Positions 1-8,259 of a stretch of DNA of 36,138 nt are shown piece by piece. The DNA comes from a virus. The stretch is taken from positions 1-36,138 of the IMG/VR virus record IMGVR_UViG_3300043438_003060, one strand, 5' to 3'. How positions within the stretch are numbered: position 1 is the stretch's first letter; every line of letters starts with the position of its first letter. The translations under genes were made by a program, and so were the position numbers. The notes under the pieces are model-generated. The model was given only the letters and a program-made list of their open reading frames with translations, did not search any database and had not been told where the DNA came from.

Positions 1-2
1 TT

Positions 3-605
3 CTTCTTAAATTAACAGAATTAGGAATACGTAGAGAAATTCCATCAATTACTATTCCAGGTTGTAGTAAAGGCTTTATGAATGCGTGTTTAGACGTACA
101 TCAAGCCCATACAAATAAAGATTCAACCCATTTAATGTATTATGGAAACCTATCATTTGATAATTACAAAGAAGGCCATTCTAAAAATCCAATAATTATT
201 GACATTATTTCTGCAATTGATAGCACCAATAAATTTGATGAAAGTTCATTTACTATGACGGTTGCTGCAAAGCACCATCCAACTTTGGAAAGCTGGATTG
301 ATACAATGCGTAATGTTGCTCTTTGCCCAAGAGAAAATCGTGAAGCAATCTGGGTGGACATGCAGATGTCTCAAGTTTCAATAAATGTAAGTAAGGATCT
401 CTACCTAAAAGAAAGGTTCACTCCGGCTAGGGTTTATGAATCTGTTATATTTGGAACTATTCCAGTTTCTTATAAAGACCCAAGATTTCATCCAGCAATG
501 TCATTTGATACAGTAGATGATTTTTTTGAGATTTGTAAATTTCTATCAGATTGTTCAACTGGTGACTATTTTAAAATATTGCGCCAGATTGCCGATTCAC
601 TTTAA
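3..605 (+). CDS. Glycosyltransferase-like protein, C-terminal part (5' end outside window)
   Basis: The reading frame is open from base 3 to the TAA at 603-605, so the true start lies upstream; the ATG at 78 is probably internal. The C-terminal segment RFTPARVYESVIFGTIPVSY, followed by acidic residues, resembles the nucleotide-sugar binding end of GT-B or exostosin-like glycosyltransferases, where an Arg/Glu pair and a GxIPV turn sit near the C-terminus. Phages use such enzymes to glycosylate their own DNA or to alter host surface sugars; nothing here shows which. The next gene begins after a late-type promoter box, so this gene is probably the end of an upstream unit. The family call rests on one motif region, so it is moderate to weak. 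Confidence 0.4.
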   Translation, partial: LLKLTELGIRREIPSITIPGCSKGFMNACLDVHQAHTNKDSTHLMYYGNLSFDNYKEGHSKNPIIIDIISAIDSTNKFDESSFTMTVAAKHHPTLESWIDTMRNVALCPRENREAIWVDMQMSQVSINVSKDLYLKERFTPARVYESVIFGTIPVSYKDPRFHPAMSFDTVDDFFEICKFLSDCSTGDYFKILRQIADSL

Positions 606-619
606 TACCCGATCACTCG

Positions 620-628
620 AATAAATAA
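620..628 (+). promoter_or_regulatory. Late-type promoter box (AATAAATAA)
   Basis: AATAAATAA lies 23 nt before the ATG at 652. It resembles the T4 late -10 box TATAAATA and recurs upstream of most virion-type genes in this window. No -35 element is evident, as expected for T4-type late promoters. Confidence 0.55.
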
Positions 629-651
629 TAAGAAATTACCATTACTACCTA

Positions 652-3042
652 ATGAGATATGTAATTTCAGCAGACCAGTACTTTAGTCAAGGGGCTGAAC
701 CAGTTAACGAAAAACTGGTTCAATACTTTCAAAATATCCCTGAGTCTTTTTGGGCTGCCTTAGATGCAGTTGACTTTAGTAAATTAAGTAAACCTAGAAC
801 CCCTAATCATTCAGAAGAAGAAATCTTTGAACATCAAGTTTTTTTACTTGAAAATTTTGAAGATATTAATGATATTATCAAAAAGGAAGACTTTTTGGTT
901 AGACAGGGATATGATACCATTAAACTTAGACTTAACGAATCATACCTACATACTGTCCAATTAATTAACGAAGGCGTAATGAGTTCAGTTATGAACTTTG
1001 TAAAAGCCCTAGTTGCTGACCCAGATCCAACTGAAATGGGTCTAAATATTCTAAGATTAGTGTTAGACGTAATTGGGATTGTTCCTTTTACTTGGGTTGG
1101 ATTTCCAATTGACGTAGTTGCAAATATCCTATCTGCAATAATTTCTTTATACAAAGGCGAATACGTATCAATGATACTTAGTGTAATTGCTGCAATTGAC
1201 GTTACTAAAACTTCAAATTTCTTAAAAACTATTAAATGGTTACCTAAACCAGCTCTTAGTCTACTTGAAAAATTAACCAAAATTCTATGCAGAACTGGAA
1301 GTTCTGCAACCGAAATTGGGCCAGCAGTTCTTGCCTTAAAAAATGGAATTAGAACACTAGGCAATAAAAGCATTTCGGGAATAATCGTCTCTTTATTTAA
1401 AGGAGTTGCTAACTTTTTTGGAACAGTTGCAGTTGGTGTACTTAAATTTGTTACTAATTTTATAAAAACTGTTTTTAATTTAGTTCCAATTGTTGGAAAA
1501 TATGGAGTAAAAGCAGTCCAAGCATTTGAAAGACTTGGACTTGAAGCTCAACTTGCGCTATTTGGTCGTAATTTTGAAACTGCGGCTAAATTATTAGGAG
1601 AAGAAGCTACTAAAAAAGAAATTGCAAAAGGCGCTGATAAATTAGCAGATACGGTAATTTCTAAAAAAGGCGTTGAATATGCAGCAACTAGTCCACAAGG
1701 AAAAGCTATACTTAATTCAACTGCATATAAAGATTTTGACCCAGCGGTAATTACGGCTTATGCAAAAGAAGGAGGGTATTCAGCTGACTTACTAAAAGCG
1801 GTTGAGCAAGATAAAAAATTTATGGCCTCAATTGCAGGTCAACCCGAGGCTCTCCAGCAAGTAGCAAAAGCTGCAAAGGTTGAAAATGAATTAATTGGAG
1901 CATCGGTTGATGCAATTGATCAAATTATTAAAAAGGATCCAAAATTAACTGAATATTTTGCAAAGAAGTATGACTGGAAGCCAAGCGGAGAATATATTAC
2001 TCAACTTGCAAAGGACGGAAAGGTTGATGATATTCGCAAAGTTTTTAAAACAATGTTAACTGATCCAGCTGTTGCTAAAAATTTATCAAAAGCTGAAGTT
2101 AGGGCATTTACGCCATGGGCAACCAAACCTGAAATTTTTATTCAGGGTGTTAAAAACTTTGATGATACGGTTTATGTATTGGCTAAATTAACAAAAGCCG
2201 GCGGAGCTCTTGCAACTAGAGGTATATTTCTAAAAAGGCTACTTAATTTTATTTCTAGACTTGCATGGCAGCGTTATGGTAGTTGGGATTGTATTAAACA
2301 AATGGCAACTGGCAAGGCAAATTCAGCCGCATCTGGTTTAATTGGAGGAGCCTTAACTCCTGCAGTAAATGAAGAAGATTCAATATCTACTGGAGATTCT
2401 ACAGTAGATGCAAATAATGCAGCTGCTAATCAGGCGGCTGCTGATCAAGTTAAACTTACTAATCCAGAAACTAAAACCCCAGTTGAGTCATCTGCTGTAG
2501 AAGAAGTCATTAAGAAAAATGACGAGACTATTAAAAAGGCAAAAGCAAATGGCGGTAAAACTAATTGTAATCTAATGAACGACGCTGTTAAAGCAACAGT
2601 TGGCGCACATTGTGCAAATTTCCCAGGGTCAACTGCTCTACTTGGAGGTACTGCAAATATGGCAGATGATCCAAAGGCAGCAGCCGAGTTTCAAAAGAAG
2701 AGTACTGAATACACTAAGCAAATTTTAAAATCAATGGGATTAGACGATTCAATTGATGCTCAAAGTGCACTAAATTCTCAAGCTCTTTCAACTAAGGCAG
2801 CCTTAGCCGACGTATGGGATTTTAAAACTGGTACAGTTAGTTTAAATATGAAAGATGCTTCAAGAATGCGTGAGTATTTACAAGAAGGAGTTAAGGACGG
2901 TTCATGGTCTCAAGAAGAAGCAGATGCTGCTGAAAAACTAGCACTTGAAGAAATAAAAAATGGAACTCCACCAGAATTAAAACTTCCAAATAATCAAACT
3001 AATGAAGGTTTATTTAGGACTAAAACCTTTAATTTTGCATAA
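652..3042 (+). CDS. Large predicted virion/ejection protein with hydrophobic pore-like segments
   Basis: This is a 796-aa protein without a recognised family. Residues 1-95 are mixed and acidic. Two possible prohead-protease sites of the type LNE-S and INE-G occur at residues 94-97 and 105-108. They are followed by long hydrophobic stretches at about 115-185 and 240-290 that look able to enter membranes. Residues 300-560 are helical and Lys/Ala-rich, and the C-terminal third is an Ala/Asn/Lys-rich region. It is the first gene after a late box and is followed by two more late-type genes. Size, hydrophobic segments and context suggest a capsid-internal protein that forms a membrane channel during genome delivery, but this is inference. 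It lacks the short N-terminal IKxF motif seen in its neighbours, so packaging would rely on a longer propeptide. Confidence 0.5.
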   Translation: MRYVISADQYFSQGAEPVNEKLVQYFQNIPESFWAALDAVDFSKLSKPRTPNHSEEEIFEHQVFLLENFEDINDIIKKEDFLVRQGYDTIKLRLNESYLHTVQLINEGVMSSVMNFVKALVADPDPTEMGLNILRLVLDVIGIVPFTWVGFPIDVVANILSAIISLYKGEYVSMILSVIAAIDVTKTSNFLKTIKWLPKPALSLLEKLTKILCRTGSSATEIGPAVLALKNGIRTLGNKSISGIIVSLFKGVANFFGTVAVGVLKFVTNFIKTVFNLVPIVGKYGVKAVQAFERLGLEAQLALFGRNFETAAKLLGEEATKKEIAKGADKLADTVISKKGVEYAATSPQGKAILNSTAYKDFDPAVITAYAKEGGYSADLLKAVEQDKKFMASIAGQPEALQQVAKAAKVENELIGASVDAIDQIIKKDPKLTEYFAKKYDWKPSGEYITQLAKDGKVDDIRKVFKTMLTDPAVAKNLSKAEVRAFTPWATKPEIFIQGVKNFDDTVYVLAKLTKAGGALATRGIFLKRLLNFISRLAWQRYGSWDCIKQMATGKANSAASGLIGGALTPAVNEEDSISTGDSTVDANNAAANQAAADQVKLTNPETKTPVESSAVEEVIKKNDETIKKAKANGGKTNCNLMNDAVKATVGAHCANFPGSTALLGGTANMADDPKAAAEFQKKSTEYTKQILKSMGLDDSIDAQSALNSQALSTKAALADVWDFKTGTVSLNMKDASRMREYLQEGVKDGSWSQEEADAAEKLALEEIKNGTPPELKLPNNQTNEGLFRTKTFNFA

Positions 3043-3049
3043 TAAATAA
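3041..3049 (+). promoter_or_regulatory. Late-type promoter box (AATAAATAA)
   Basis: AATAAATAAC overlaps the stop codon of the 796-aa gene and lies 20 nt before the ATG at 3070. It has the same form as the boxes at 620 and 9321. Confidence 0.55.
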
Positions 3050-3069
3050 CTAAAAATAAGTAAACACAA

Positions 3070-4158
3070 ATGACACTTGTTAAAACATTTGACGAATTTA
3101 AAAAACCGCCAGTAATTGATGAAGCCAGAACAGTTGGAAAGATTTCAGTTGCAAATCCAAAAGAAGGCGAAATAAAAAGATGGAACGTAGTATTACGTAG
3201 TGGAGAAGAAGGAGCAGTTGACGAAACTAATCCATCTAATACAATATTAAGAGAACTTTCTCAAGACCCTGATTTTAAAAATTGGTGGAAGTCTTATGAT
3301 GCTCTATCAGTAACTAAAGATGAAAAAAAGATTCCAAATCATAACTTATTAGCTATTATTGATTTAGGTGTTCAAAATAAAACTAATTTAATTGGTCAAA
3401 ATGTTTATAAAGCACAAGTTGCTTTTTTACCTTATGCAACTGGTCAACTTCGAACAGGCGAAGTTGCAGGTATGTGGGTTACATATGATGTTACAAAAGT
3501 TCCACATAGAGCAAGTGCTACAGTTGAAGGATCAGACGTTGAATTGGTTGCTTGGAATATCCAAGATTTGCCTGACTTACGAGTTACTAACGATAATAAA
3601 AGAATAGAGGCAAAGGATAAAACTACTGGTGGAAATATACCAGCAAATTTAGTTAATCCAGCATACGTTGAAAAAAATGGAGCAAAAGGTGGAGTTGCTA
3701 CAGTATCTACAACAACTGCCGCTAGTTCAACAACTGCCGCTAGTTCAACAACTGCCGCTAGTTCAACAACTGCTGCTAGTTCAACTACTACTGCTAGTAC
3801 CTCAGTTGGATTAAAAGCTACTCAAACATTTGATCAAAAAATTCAAGACCTACAGAAAAAAATTATTGCAGGCGGCGGAGATGCTGCTGCTGCAATTAAT
3901 ACTAAAGGTGGAGCAATTGGTAAATATGGAAGTGGAACTGCTAAAGCAATTGCAATTTTAGTTGGTACTCCAACGGTTCCAGTTACTGAAATTACAGCAG
4001 AAATTGCGGCTAAATTAGATGCAGCCTTAGCCAAGGTAACACCTGAACAAATTGCAGCAGTTAAAGCGCCGGCTGCTCAAGCAGCAACTGCTGCTAAACC
4101 TGCAGAAAAGGTAGCTGCTACAACTGTAACAACTAAAAAGGGCGCATTAACTTTCTAA
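3070..4158 (+). CDS. Capsid-targeted protein with Ser/Thr/Ala repeat linker and peptidoglycan-binding-like domain
   Basis: This 362-aa protein begins with VKTFDEF and reaches IDE-A at residues 16-19, matching the T4 capsid-targeting pattern with cleavage after Glu. Residues 20-190 form a mixed domain of unknown type with several Trp residues. Residues about 215-245 are a low-complexity STTAAS linker encoded by an 18-bp tandem repeat. Residues about 255-300 (IQDLQKKI, then YGSGTAKAIAIL) resemble the helical PG_binding_1 fold, in which a G-x-G-x-x-T-x-x-A-I signature follows an LQ helix. The tail is Ala/Lys-rich. It follows a late box, with late-type genes on both sides. A virion role at the cell wall is likely; the peptidoglycan-binding call is tentative. 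Confidence 0.55.
   Translation: MTLVKTFDEFKKPPVIDEARTVGKISVANPKEGEIKRWNVVLRSGEEGAVDETNPSNTILRELSQDPDFKNWWKSYDALSVTKDEKKIPNHNLLAIIDLGVQNKTNLIGQNVYKAQVAFLPYATGQLRTGEVAGMWVTYDVTKVPHRASATVEGSDVELVAWNIQDLPDLRVTNDNKRIEAKDKTTGGNIPANLVNPAYVEKNGAKGGVATVSTTTAASSTTAASSTTAASSTTAASSTTTASTSVGLKATQTFDQKIQDLQKKIIAGGGDAAAAINTKGGAIGKYGSGTAKAIAILVGTPTVPVTEITAEIAAKLDAALAKVTPEQIAAVKAPAAQAATAAKPAEKVAATTVTTKKGALTF
3712..3801 (+). repeat. 18-bp in-frame tandem repeat, five units
   Basis: Three identical copies of ACAACTGCCGCTAGTTCA (3712-3765) are followed by a one-base variant (3766-3783) and a degenerate copy (3784-3801). Each unit encodes six residues of a Thr/Ala/Ser linker. The perfect copies suggest recent slippage, so the linker length probably varies among relatives. 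Confidence 0.9.
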
Positions 4159-4174
4159 AAAATAAAATCTATTT

Positions 4175-5167
4175 ATGAATATTTCAAATTACGCAAGGGG
4201 CTTAGAGCTATCAAAATATAAAATTAATGAGTCTGCTATTTTAGAAGCTGATGCTGATCCAGCAAAAGCACTTGAGCAAATAAAAAGCGGAAAGGCTGGA
4301 GGCTCTTATGCAGCTCAATGGAAACAAGTACAAACTGCCGTTATTGCTGGTCATGAAGCTGACCAAACTACTGGAACGGTAATGGTTAAACACGATAATG
4401 GTTCAGACATGACTAATGTTAATTGGAAAATTACAAACGGCAAAGTTGAACTTTCAGTAGCAGGTGCCGCTGGTACAGTAACAGGTCAAAATGTTAGTAT
4501 TGAAAAGCTTGCAGCATATGACCCAAAAGGTAAGATGAATGAAGTTGTTGCTGCTCTAATTACAATATCGATTGAAAAATTTGGAAAGACTTGGGACAAA
4601 GCTCATATGGATTGGGTTAATGCTCAAATCAATAAGTGTAAAGCACTAGGTGGATTTTATAGTAGACTGGCAGAATCAGCAACCGGTAAATTCCTAGTTG
4701 ATACTGGTGACATTTTTACCACATGGATAAGTCCACTAAGTGGAGGCGATAAGCCAACTCAAATTGATGCAATTGGTGCAGCTAATAAAATTGCAGGATC
4801 TGCAGCAACTGACCCTCAAGTTAATATGATACTGCAGGCAATAAACATAAAGACTCAAGAATCACTAATCAGTATGACTGACGAAAGAGCAATTCATGGA
4901 CTTTACATGTTAATTTCTCCAAAATACACAACTGGACAATTAGATAGAATGTATGCCGCAATTAGAGGAACCTCTGGTGGAGTATTGTCGGTAATGAAAG
5001 ATAGTGGCGCAACCAATGATATTTCTTTAATTGAGAAAAAAGCCTTTGCACAATGGTGTATTGGAGTTAGAGGAAATCAATACAGCACAGATATGCTTGC
5101 GACATACGGCTTTGACTTAGCCTCATATACTGCTAGTTTAGCTGCGCTTAAATCTTCTTTAGTATAA
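4175..5167 (+). CDS. Putative capsid-targeted protein of unknown function
   Basis: This is a 330-aa protein of unrecognised family. Its start (NISNYARGLELSKYKINES) carries an aromatic/basic segment ending in INE-S, with a second Glu site (LEA) at residue 24. It is therefore a looser version of the T4-type capsid-targeting propeptide seen in the neighbouring genes. The body is mostly helical, with regularly spaced Trp, Gly and Ala residues and no signal peptide or membrane segment. The ATG lies 16 nt after the stop of the previous gene, and a degenerate box (AATAAAATC) precedes it. This points to co-transcription with the two upstream late-type genes. A role as an internal or structural virion protein is inferred from position and N-terminus only. 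Confidence 0.5.
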   Translation: MNISNYARGLELSKYKINESAILEADADPAKALEQIKSGKAGGSYAAQWKQVQTAVIAGHEADQTTGTVMVKHDNGSDMTNVNWKITNGKVELSVAGAAGTVTGQNVSIEKLAAYDPKGKMNEVVAALITISIEKFGKTWDKAHMDWVNAQINKCKALGGFYSRLAESATGKFLVDTGDIFTTWISPLSGGDKPTQIDAIGAANKIAGSAATDPQVNMILQAINIKTQESLISMTDERAIHGLYMLISPKYTTGQLDRMYAAIRGTSGGVLSVMKDSGATNDISLIEKKAFAQWCIGVRGNQYSTDMLATYGFDLASYTASLAALKSSLV

Positions 5168-5168
5168 T
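5163..5168 (+). promoter_or_regulatory. Early-type promoter TAGTATAAT, 6 nt before ATG
   Basis: TAGTATAAT overlaps the TAA stop of the previous gene. The TATAAT hexamer ends exactly 6 nt before the ATG at 5175. The same spacing is found at 6469, 10222 and 15874. A start 6-7 nt downstream of the hexamer would make the mRNA leaderless. Confidence 0.5.
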
Positions 5169-5174
5169 AAATCT

Positions 5175-5360
5175 ATGTTAATAGTAAACGTAAAAGACAA
5201 TGGAACTTTAGACAGGGCTCTTAAAGTTTTAAAACGCAAATTTGAAAAAACCGGTACAGTAAAGCAGTTACGTTCCCGAAAGGAATTTATAAAACCAAGT
5301 ATAAAACGTAGACAGGAGATTCGTAATGCACAGTACCGTCAATCTCTAAACAATGATTAA
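5175..5360 (+). CDS. rpsU: Small ribosomal subunit protein bS21 (phage-encoded)
   Basis: This 61-aa protein matches bS21 along its length. It has the VKDNGTLDRALKVLKRKF start, the FEKTGTVKQLRSRKEF core and a basic IKPSIKRRQEIRNAQYRQSL tail, close in style to Bacteroidetes bS21. bS21 binds the 30S platform beside the 3' end of 16S rRNA. In Bacteroidetes, published ribosome structures implicate it in shielding the anti-Shine-Dalgarno sequence. A phage copy could therefore replace the host protein on ribosomes and bias initiation. There is no Shine-Dalgarno sequence; a TATAAT box ends 6 nt before the ATG. The last codons overlap the start of the Nudix gene by 8 nt, so the two are probably translationally coupled. 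Phage-borne bS21 genes are known from metagenomes, so the identity is secure even though the effect on the host is inferred. Confidence 0.93.
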   Translation: MLIVNVKDNGTLDRALKVLKRKFEKTGTVKQLRSRKEFIKPSIKRRQEIRNAQYRQSLNND

Positions 5361-5820
5361 AACATTTTCTAATTTCTTGGCAGAAACAAAGAAATATTCA
5401 GATGGAGCCGGTGTAGCTATTCTTTATCAAAAAAAGATTCTACTAGTTCATCCAACTAATGGCAGTTGGACTAGACCAATTATGGGAATTCCAAAAGGCA
5501 AAATTGAAGAAGGCGAAGAACTTCTTGATGCTGCGCTTAGAGAACTTCTTGAAGAAACTGGAATTAGGCTCTCACCTGATAAATTAGAACCGGCTGTTGA
5601 AACTGTTCAAGTTTTCGATAAAGACGGCAACTATAAAAGCTCACTTCATTATTTTATTTGCAGAATTTCAGATCTTGCTGAAATTGGACTAGATGGATTG
5701 GCTATCCCAAAAAGTCAATTACAGCCAGAAGAAATCGACTGGGCTGGCTTTATTGATATTAAAGATGCCTATTCAAAAGTATCCAGAGCACAATTAATAA
5801 TTTTAGATAGAATTTCCTAA
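5353..5820 (+). CDS. Nudix hydrolase with capsid-targeting-like N-terminus
   Basis: This 155-aa protein contains a complete Nudix box: G49-x5-E55-x7-R63-E64, then LLEETGI. It therefore binds Mg and should hydrolyse nucleoside diphosphates linked to another moiety, such as dinucleoside polyphosphates, NAD(H), oxidised dNTPs or RNA caps; substrate cannot be read from the sequence. The first residues, MIKTFSNFLAE-T, are almost a textbook T4 capsid-targeting sequence, and the Nudix fold begins right after them (GAGVAILYQ). The ATG overlaps the end of the bS21 gene by 8 nt. If the signature is functional, the enzyme would be packaged and delivered with the DNA. The enzyme fold is near certain; packaging is inference. 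Confidence 0.9.
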   Translation: MIKTFSNFLAETKKYSDGAGVAILYQKKILLVHPTNGSWTRPIMGIPKGKIEEGEELLDAALRELLEETGIRLSPDKLEPAVETVQVFDKDGNYKSSLHYFICRISDLAEIGLDGLAIPKSQLQPEEIDWAGFIDIKDAYSKVSRAQLIILDRIS

Positions 5821-5871
5821 AACTCCTTCACTGTTTTTAGTAAAATAGCTAAACAACAAATTTTATATAAA

Positions 5872-6420
5872 ATGGAAAATCAACAAGAATTAATTACTGA
5901 TGAATTAGTAATGGACGAAGCTACCGTAGCTATCGAAGAACCTCAAGCTGAAATGGAAGAGTCAGAGCCAATTCAAGAACCTCAAGCTGACATGTCAGAA
6001 TTAGACATGCTAATTAACAAAAGAACTGGATTTTTCCAAGTTAATTTGGACATTAAAGATCTAAAATGGATTAAAAATTCATGTAATGACGGTAAATTTG
6101 GATTCACTGGTCCAAATGAAGCTTTTATGATTATGAATTGTTTCATGGGATTCTCTTCTGCAATTGCACGTCTTGAGCAAGAAGAAAAAGAGGCTGAATC
6201 AGCTGGAGTTCAAATTCAAGCTTCTGCGGTTGAAGCTGCTGCAATCCTTATCAATAAATTCGAAGGTTCTAGTATGGAATCAGCACAACGAATTTTTAGA
6301 ATTGCAATTGCTCTTAACAATCCAGTAATGGAAATGAAGCAACTTGATCAAATCATTAATCAGATTAAGTTAGAGACTGCAAAGCAGGAAGAACTTGCTA
6401 ATCAAGAACCTCAAGCTTAA
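5872..6420 (+). CDS. Acidic protein of unknown function
   Basis: This 182-aa protein has a disordered acidic N-terminal region (about residues 1-45), rich in Glu/Gln with a repeated EPQA motif that reappears at the very C-terminus. A compact domain follows at about 46-165 (RTGFFQVNLDIKDLKWIKN, then a Phe/Gly/Asn stretch and two helices). I recognise no family. It stands alone between the Nudix gene and a strong terminator. The 51-nt upstream gap contains TTTTATATAAAATG directly before the start, a possible promoter. Acidic tails of this kind are common in phage DNA-mimic, SSB-like or scaffold proteins, but nothing here decides among them. Confidence 0.6.
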   Translation: MENQQELITDELVMDEATVAIEEPQAEMEESEPIQEPQADMSELDMLINKRTGFFQVNLDIKDLKWIKNSCNDGKFGFTGPNEAFMIMNCFMGFSSAIARLEQEEKEAESAGVQIQASAVEAAAILINKFEGSSMESAQRIFRIAIALNNPVMEMKQLDQIINQIKLETAKQEELANQEPQA

Positions 6421-6437
6421 TTTTTAACTTTTTATTT

Positions 6438-6464
6438 AAAAGCCGCGTCAGCGGCTTTTTTTGT
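6438..6464 (+). terminator. Rho-independent terminator
   Basis: AAAAGCCGC (6438-6446) pairs with GCGGCTTTT (6451-6459) around a GTCA loop and is followed by further T residues. It ends the transcript of the acidic protein just before the ligase promoter. Confidence 0.9.
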
Positions 6465-6468
6465 TTAG

Positions 6469-6474
6469 TATAAT
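6469..6474 (+). promoter_or_regulatory. Early-type promoter TAGTATAAT, 6 nt before ATG
   Basis: TTTAGTATAAT lies immediately after the terminator, and the hexamer ends 6 nt before the ligase ATG at 6481. The terminator hairpin occupies the place of a -35 box, so recognition would depend on the extended -10 or on a phage factor. Confidence 0.55.
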
Positions 6475-6480
6475 AGCCAT

Positions 6481-7770
6481 ATGACAAATCTAGATTTTAA
6501 AGTAGTTGCACAATTTATTGAAGAAATGAAAGCAACTTCTTCAACAAATGATAAAAAAGAGATACTTAAAAAGTATGATACTCCAGTATTACGTAAACTA
6601 TTTGAATATGTGTATTCTCCATTTAAGCAGTATTATGTTACTTCGGATAACCTAAAGAAACGTCAGGATCTTAGTTTTGATAACTATGATGATCTATTTG
6701 ATTTACTTGATGATCTGAATGAACGGCTAATCACAGGCCACAATGCTATCCAAGTAGTTAATGGTTTTATTGCCAAGAATCAGGAGTTCGCAGATGTCAT
6801 CTATGATGTGATAGACAGAAACCTAAAAACACGAGCAACTACCACCCTAATTAATTCAGTAATGCCAGGCACAGTGCCTACCTTTGATGTTGCCCTAGCT
6901 GAGAAGTTTGATGGTAATGAAAAAAAGGTAAACTTTGACTCTGGGGAATGGTGGGCAAGTCGTAAGCTTGATGGAGTTCGCTGTATTACTGTAATTGATG
7001 CAGATGGAGAACCTAAATTTTATTCACGAGCAGGCAATGAATTCTTAACTCTTTCAATATTAGCCCAAGATATTAAGAAGCTTGGATTAAAGAATAAAAT
7101 ATTGGATGGAGAAGTTTGCGTTATGAAAGAAGGCGGACTTGAAGATTTCCAAGGTATTATCAAAGAAATTGGCAGAAAGAACCATACTATTCAAACTCCA
7201 AAGTATTATGTATTTGATTTTTTAGAAGCATCTGAATTTTGGAATCAAGCTGGAGATGTTTCTCTGTCAGCTAGACTAATTATCCTAAATGCAATTGTAA
7301 CTGACTTAACCTATGCTGAACCGTTACCTCAATTTCAAATAAAATCAGTTGAAGAATTTGAAAAAATTGTAGCTGATGCAACTGAAATGGGTTATGAAGG
7401 AGTAATGATGCGTAAGGATATTGGTTACGAAGGCAAACGTTCAAAGAACCTGCTTAAGGTTAAAAAGATGCATGATGCTGAATATGTTGTAATTGATCTT
7501 GAATCTGATGTAAATCGTATTATTGATATGGGTAAGGAAGTTGAAGAGCTTATGTTAAAAGCTGTAATTGTAGAACATAAAGGCAATACAGTTAGAGTAG
7601 GTTCAGGCTTTAATCTTGAACAAAGACGCCATTATCACGAAAACCCAAATGAAATTTTAGGTAAAACAATTACCGTACAATTCTTTGAAGAAACTACTGA
7701 TCAACATGGTGCTCACTCACTAAGATTTCCAGTATTCAAAGCAGTTCACGGCCAAAAGAGAGAATTTTAA
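6481..7770 (+). CDS. ATP-dependent DNA ligase
   Basis: This 429-aa ligase joins nicks during replication, recombination and repair using ATP. The nucleotidyltransferase signature is intact: motif I KLDGVR with adenylated Lys162, motif III LDGEVCV, motif IV YEGVMMRKD and motif V LLKVKKM. A C-terminal OB-fold segment follows (VRVGSGFNLEQRRHY, then FFEETTDQHGAHSLRFP). Residues 1-140 form an all-helical N-terminal domain. Size and layout fit the T4 gp30-like group. It opens a run of replication genes (kinase, SSB-like protein, exonuclease) that follow with gaps of 1-9 nt, and it is preceded by a terminator and a TAGTATAAT box. The family assignment is secure. Confidence 0.95.
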   Translation: MTNLDFKVVAQFIEEMKATSSTNDKKEILKKYDTPVLRKLFEYVYSPFKQYYVTSDNLKKRQDLSFDNYDDLFDLLDDLNERLITGHNAIQVVNGFIAKNQEFADVIYDVIDRNLKTRATTTLINSVMPGTVPTFDVALAEKFDGNEKKVNFDSGEWWASRKLDGVRCITVIDADGEPKFYSRAGNEFLTLSILAQDIKKLGLKNKILDGEVCVMKEGGLEDFQGIIKEIGRKNHTIQTPKYYVFDFLEASEFWNQAGDVSLSARLIILNAIVTDLTYAEPLPQFQIKSVEEFEKIVADATEMGYEGVMMRKDIGYEGKRSKNLLKVKKMHDAEYVVIDLESDVNRIIDMGKEVEELMLKAVIVEHKGNTVRVGSGFNLEQRRHYHENPNEILGKTITVQFFEETTDQHGAHSLRFPVFKAVHGQKREF

Positions 7771-7778
7771 TTTAATAT

Positions 7779-8258
7779 ATGAGCAAAAGAATAATTTTAG
7801 TCGGCAAAGCCGCAAGCGGCAAGGATTTCCTTCGCAAAAAATTTGAAGATCGCGGGTTTAAATACGCAATCAGTTACACAACACGGCCGCCAAGAGAAGG
7901 CGAAATAGATGGAAAAGATTATTTCTTTATGACACGTCCTCAAGCTCAAGATATGATTGATATGGATCAGTTTTACGAATGGGTTGCATTTAATAACTGG
8001 ATATATGGAACAACGGTTGAACAATTTGAAGAAGATGATGTCTTTATTATGACCCCGTCTGGTTTAGCCCACTTATCTGATGATGCACGTAAAGAGTCAC
8101 TAGTAATCTTTTTTGATATTGATGAAGAGATTAGACGTAAGCGTATGCTTAGTCGCAATATGCCAGGAGATTCAGTTGAGCGTCGACTTGAGGCAGACCG
8201 CAAAGATTTTGAAAATTTTACTAACTATGATATAAAAATAACTAATCACGATTTCTAA
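7779..8258 (+). CDS. gmk: Guanylate kinase (GMP kinase)
   Basis: This 159-aa protein has a P-loop GKAASGKD at residues 9-16 and the GMP-binding segment SYTTRPPREGEIDGKDYFF typical of guanylate kinases. A lid/Arg region follows (RRKRMLSRN and RRLEADRKDF). It would phosphorylate GMP or dGMP to feed nucleotide pools for phage DNA synthesis. It is shorter than bacterial Gmk (about 200 aa), mainly in the lid and C-terminus, like the compact kinases of other large phages. It starts 8 nt after the ligase stop and ends 1 nt before the next ATG, so it belongs to one replication operon. Confidence 0.88.
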   Translation: MSKRIILVGKAASGKDFLRKKFEDRGFKYAISYTTRPPREGEIDGKDYFFMTRPQAQDMIDMDQFYEWVAFNNWIYGTTVEQFEEDDVFIMTPSGLAHLSDDARKESLVIFFDIDEEIRRKRMLSRNMPGDSVERRLEADRKDFENFTNYDIKITNHDF

Positions 8259-8259
8259 T

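Noticed and set aside
834-1373. Minus-strand 179-aa frame
   Set aside because: It is fully antisense to the 796-aa gene and has no promoter or domain; it is a shadow frame.
3712-3801. CRISPR-like repeat array
   Set aside because: The units are contiguous 18-mers without spacers and are in frame within a coding gene.
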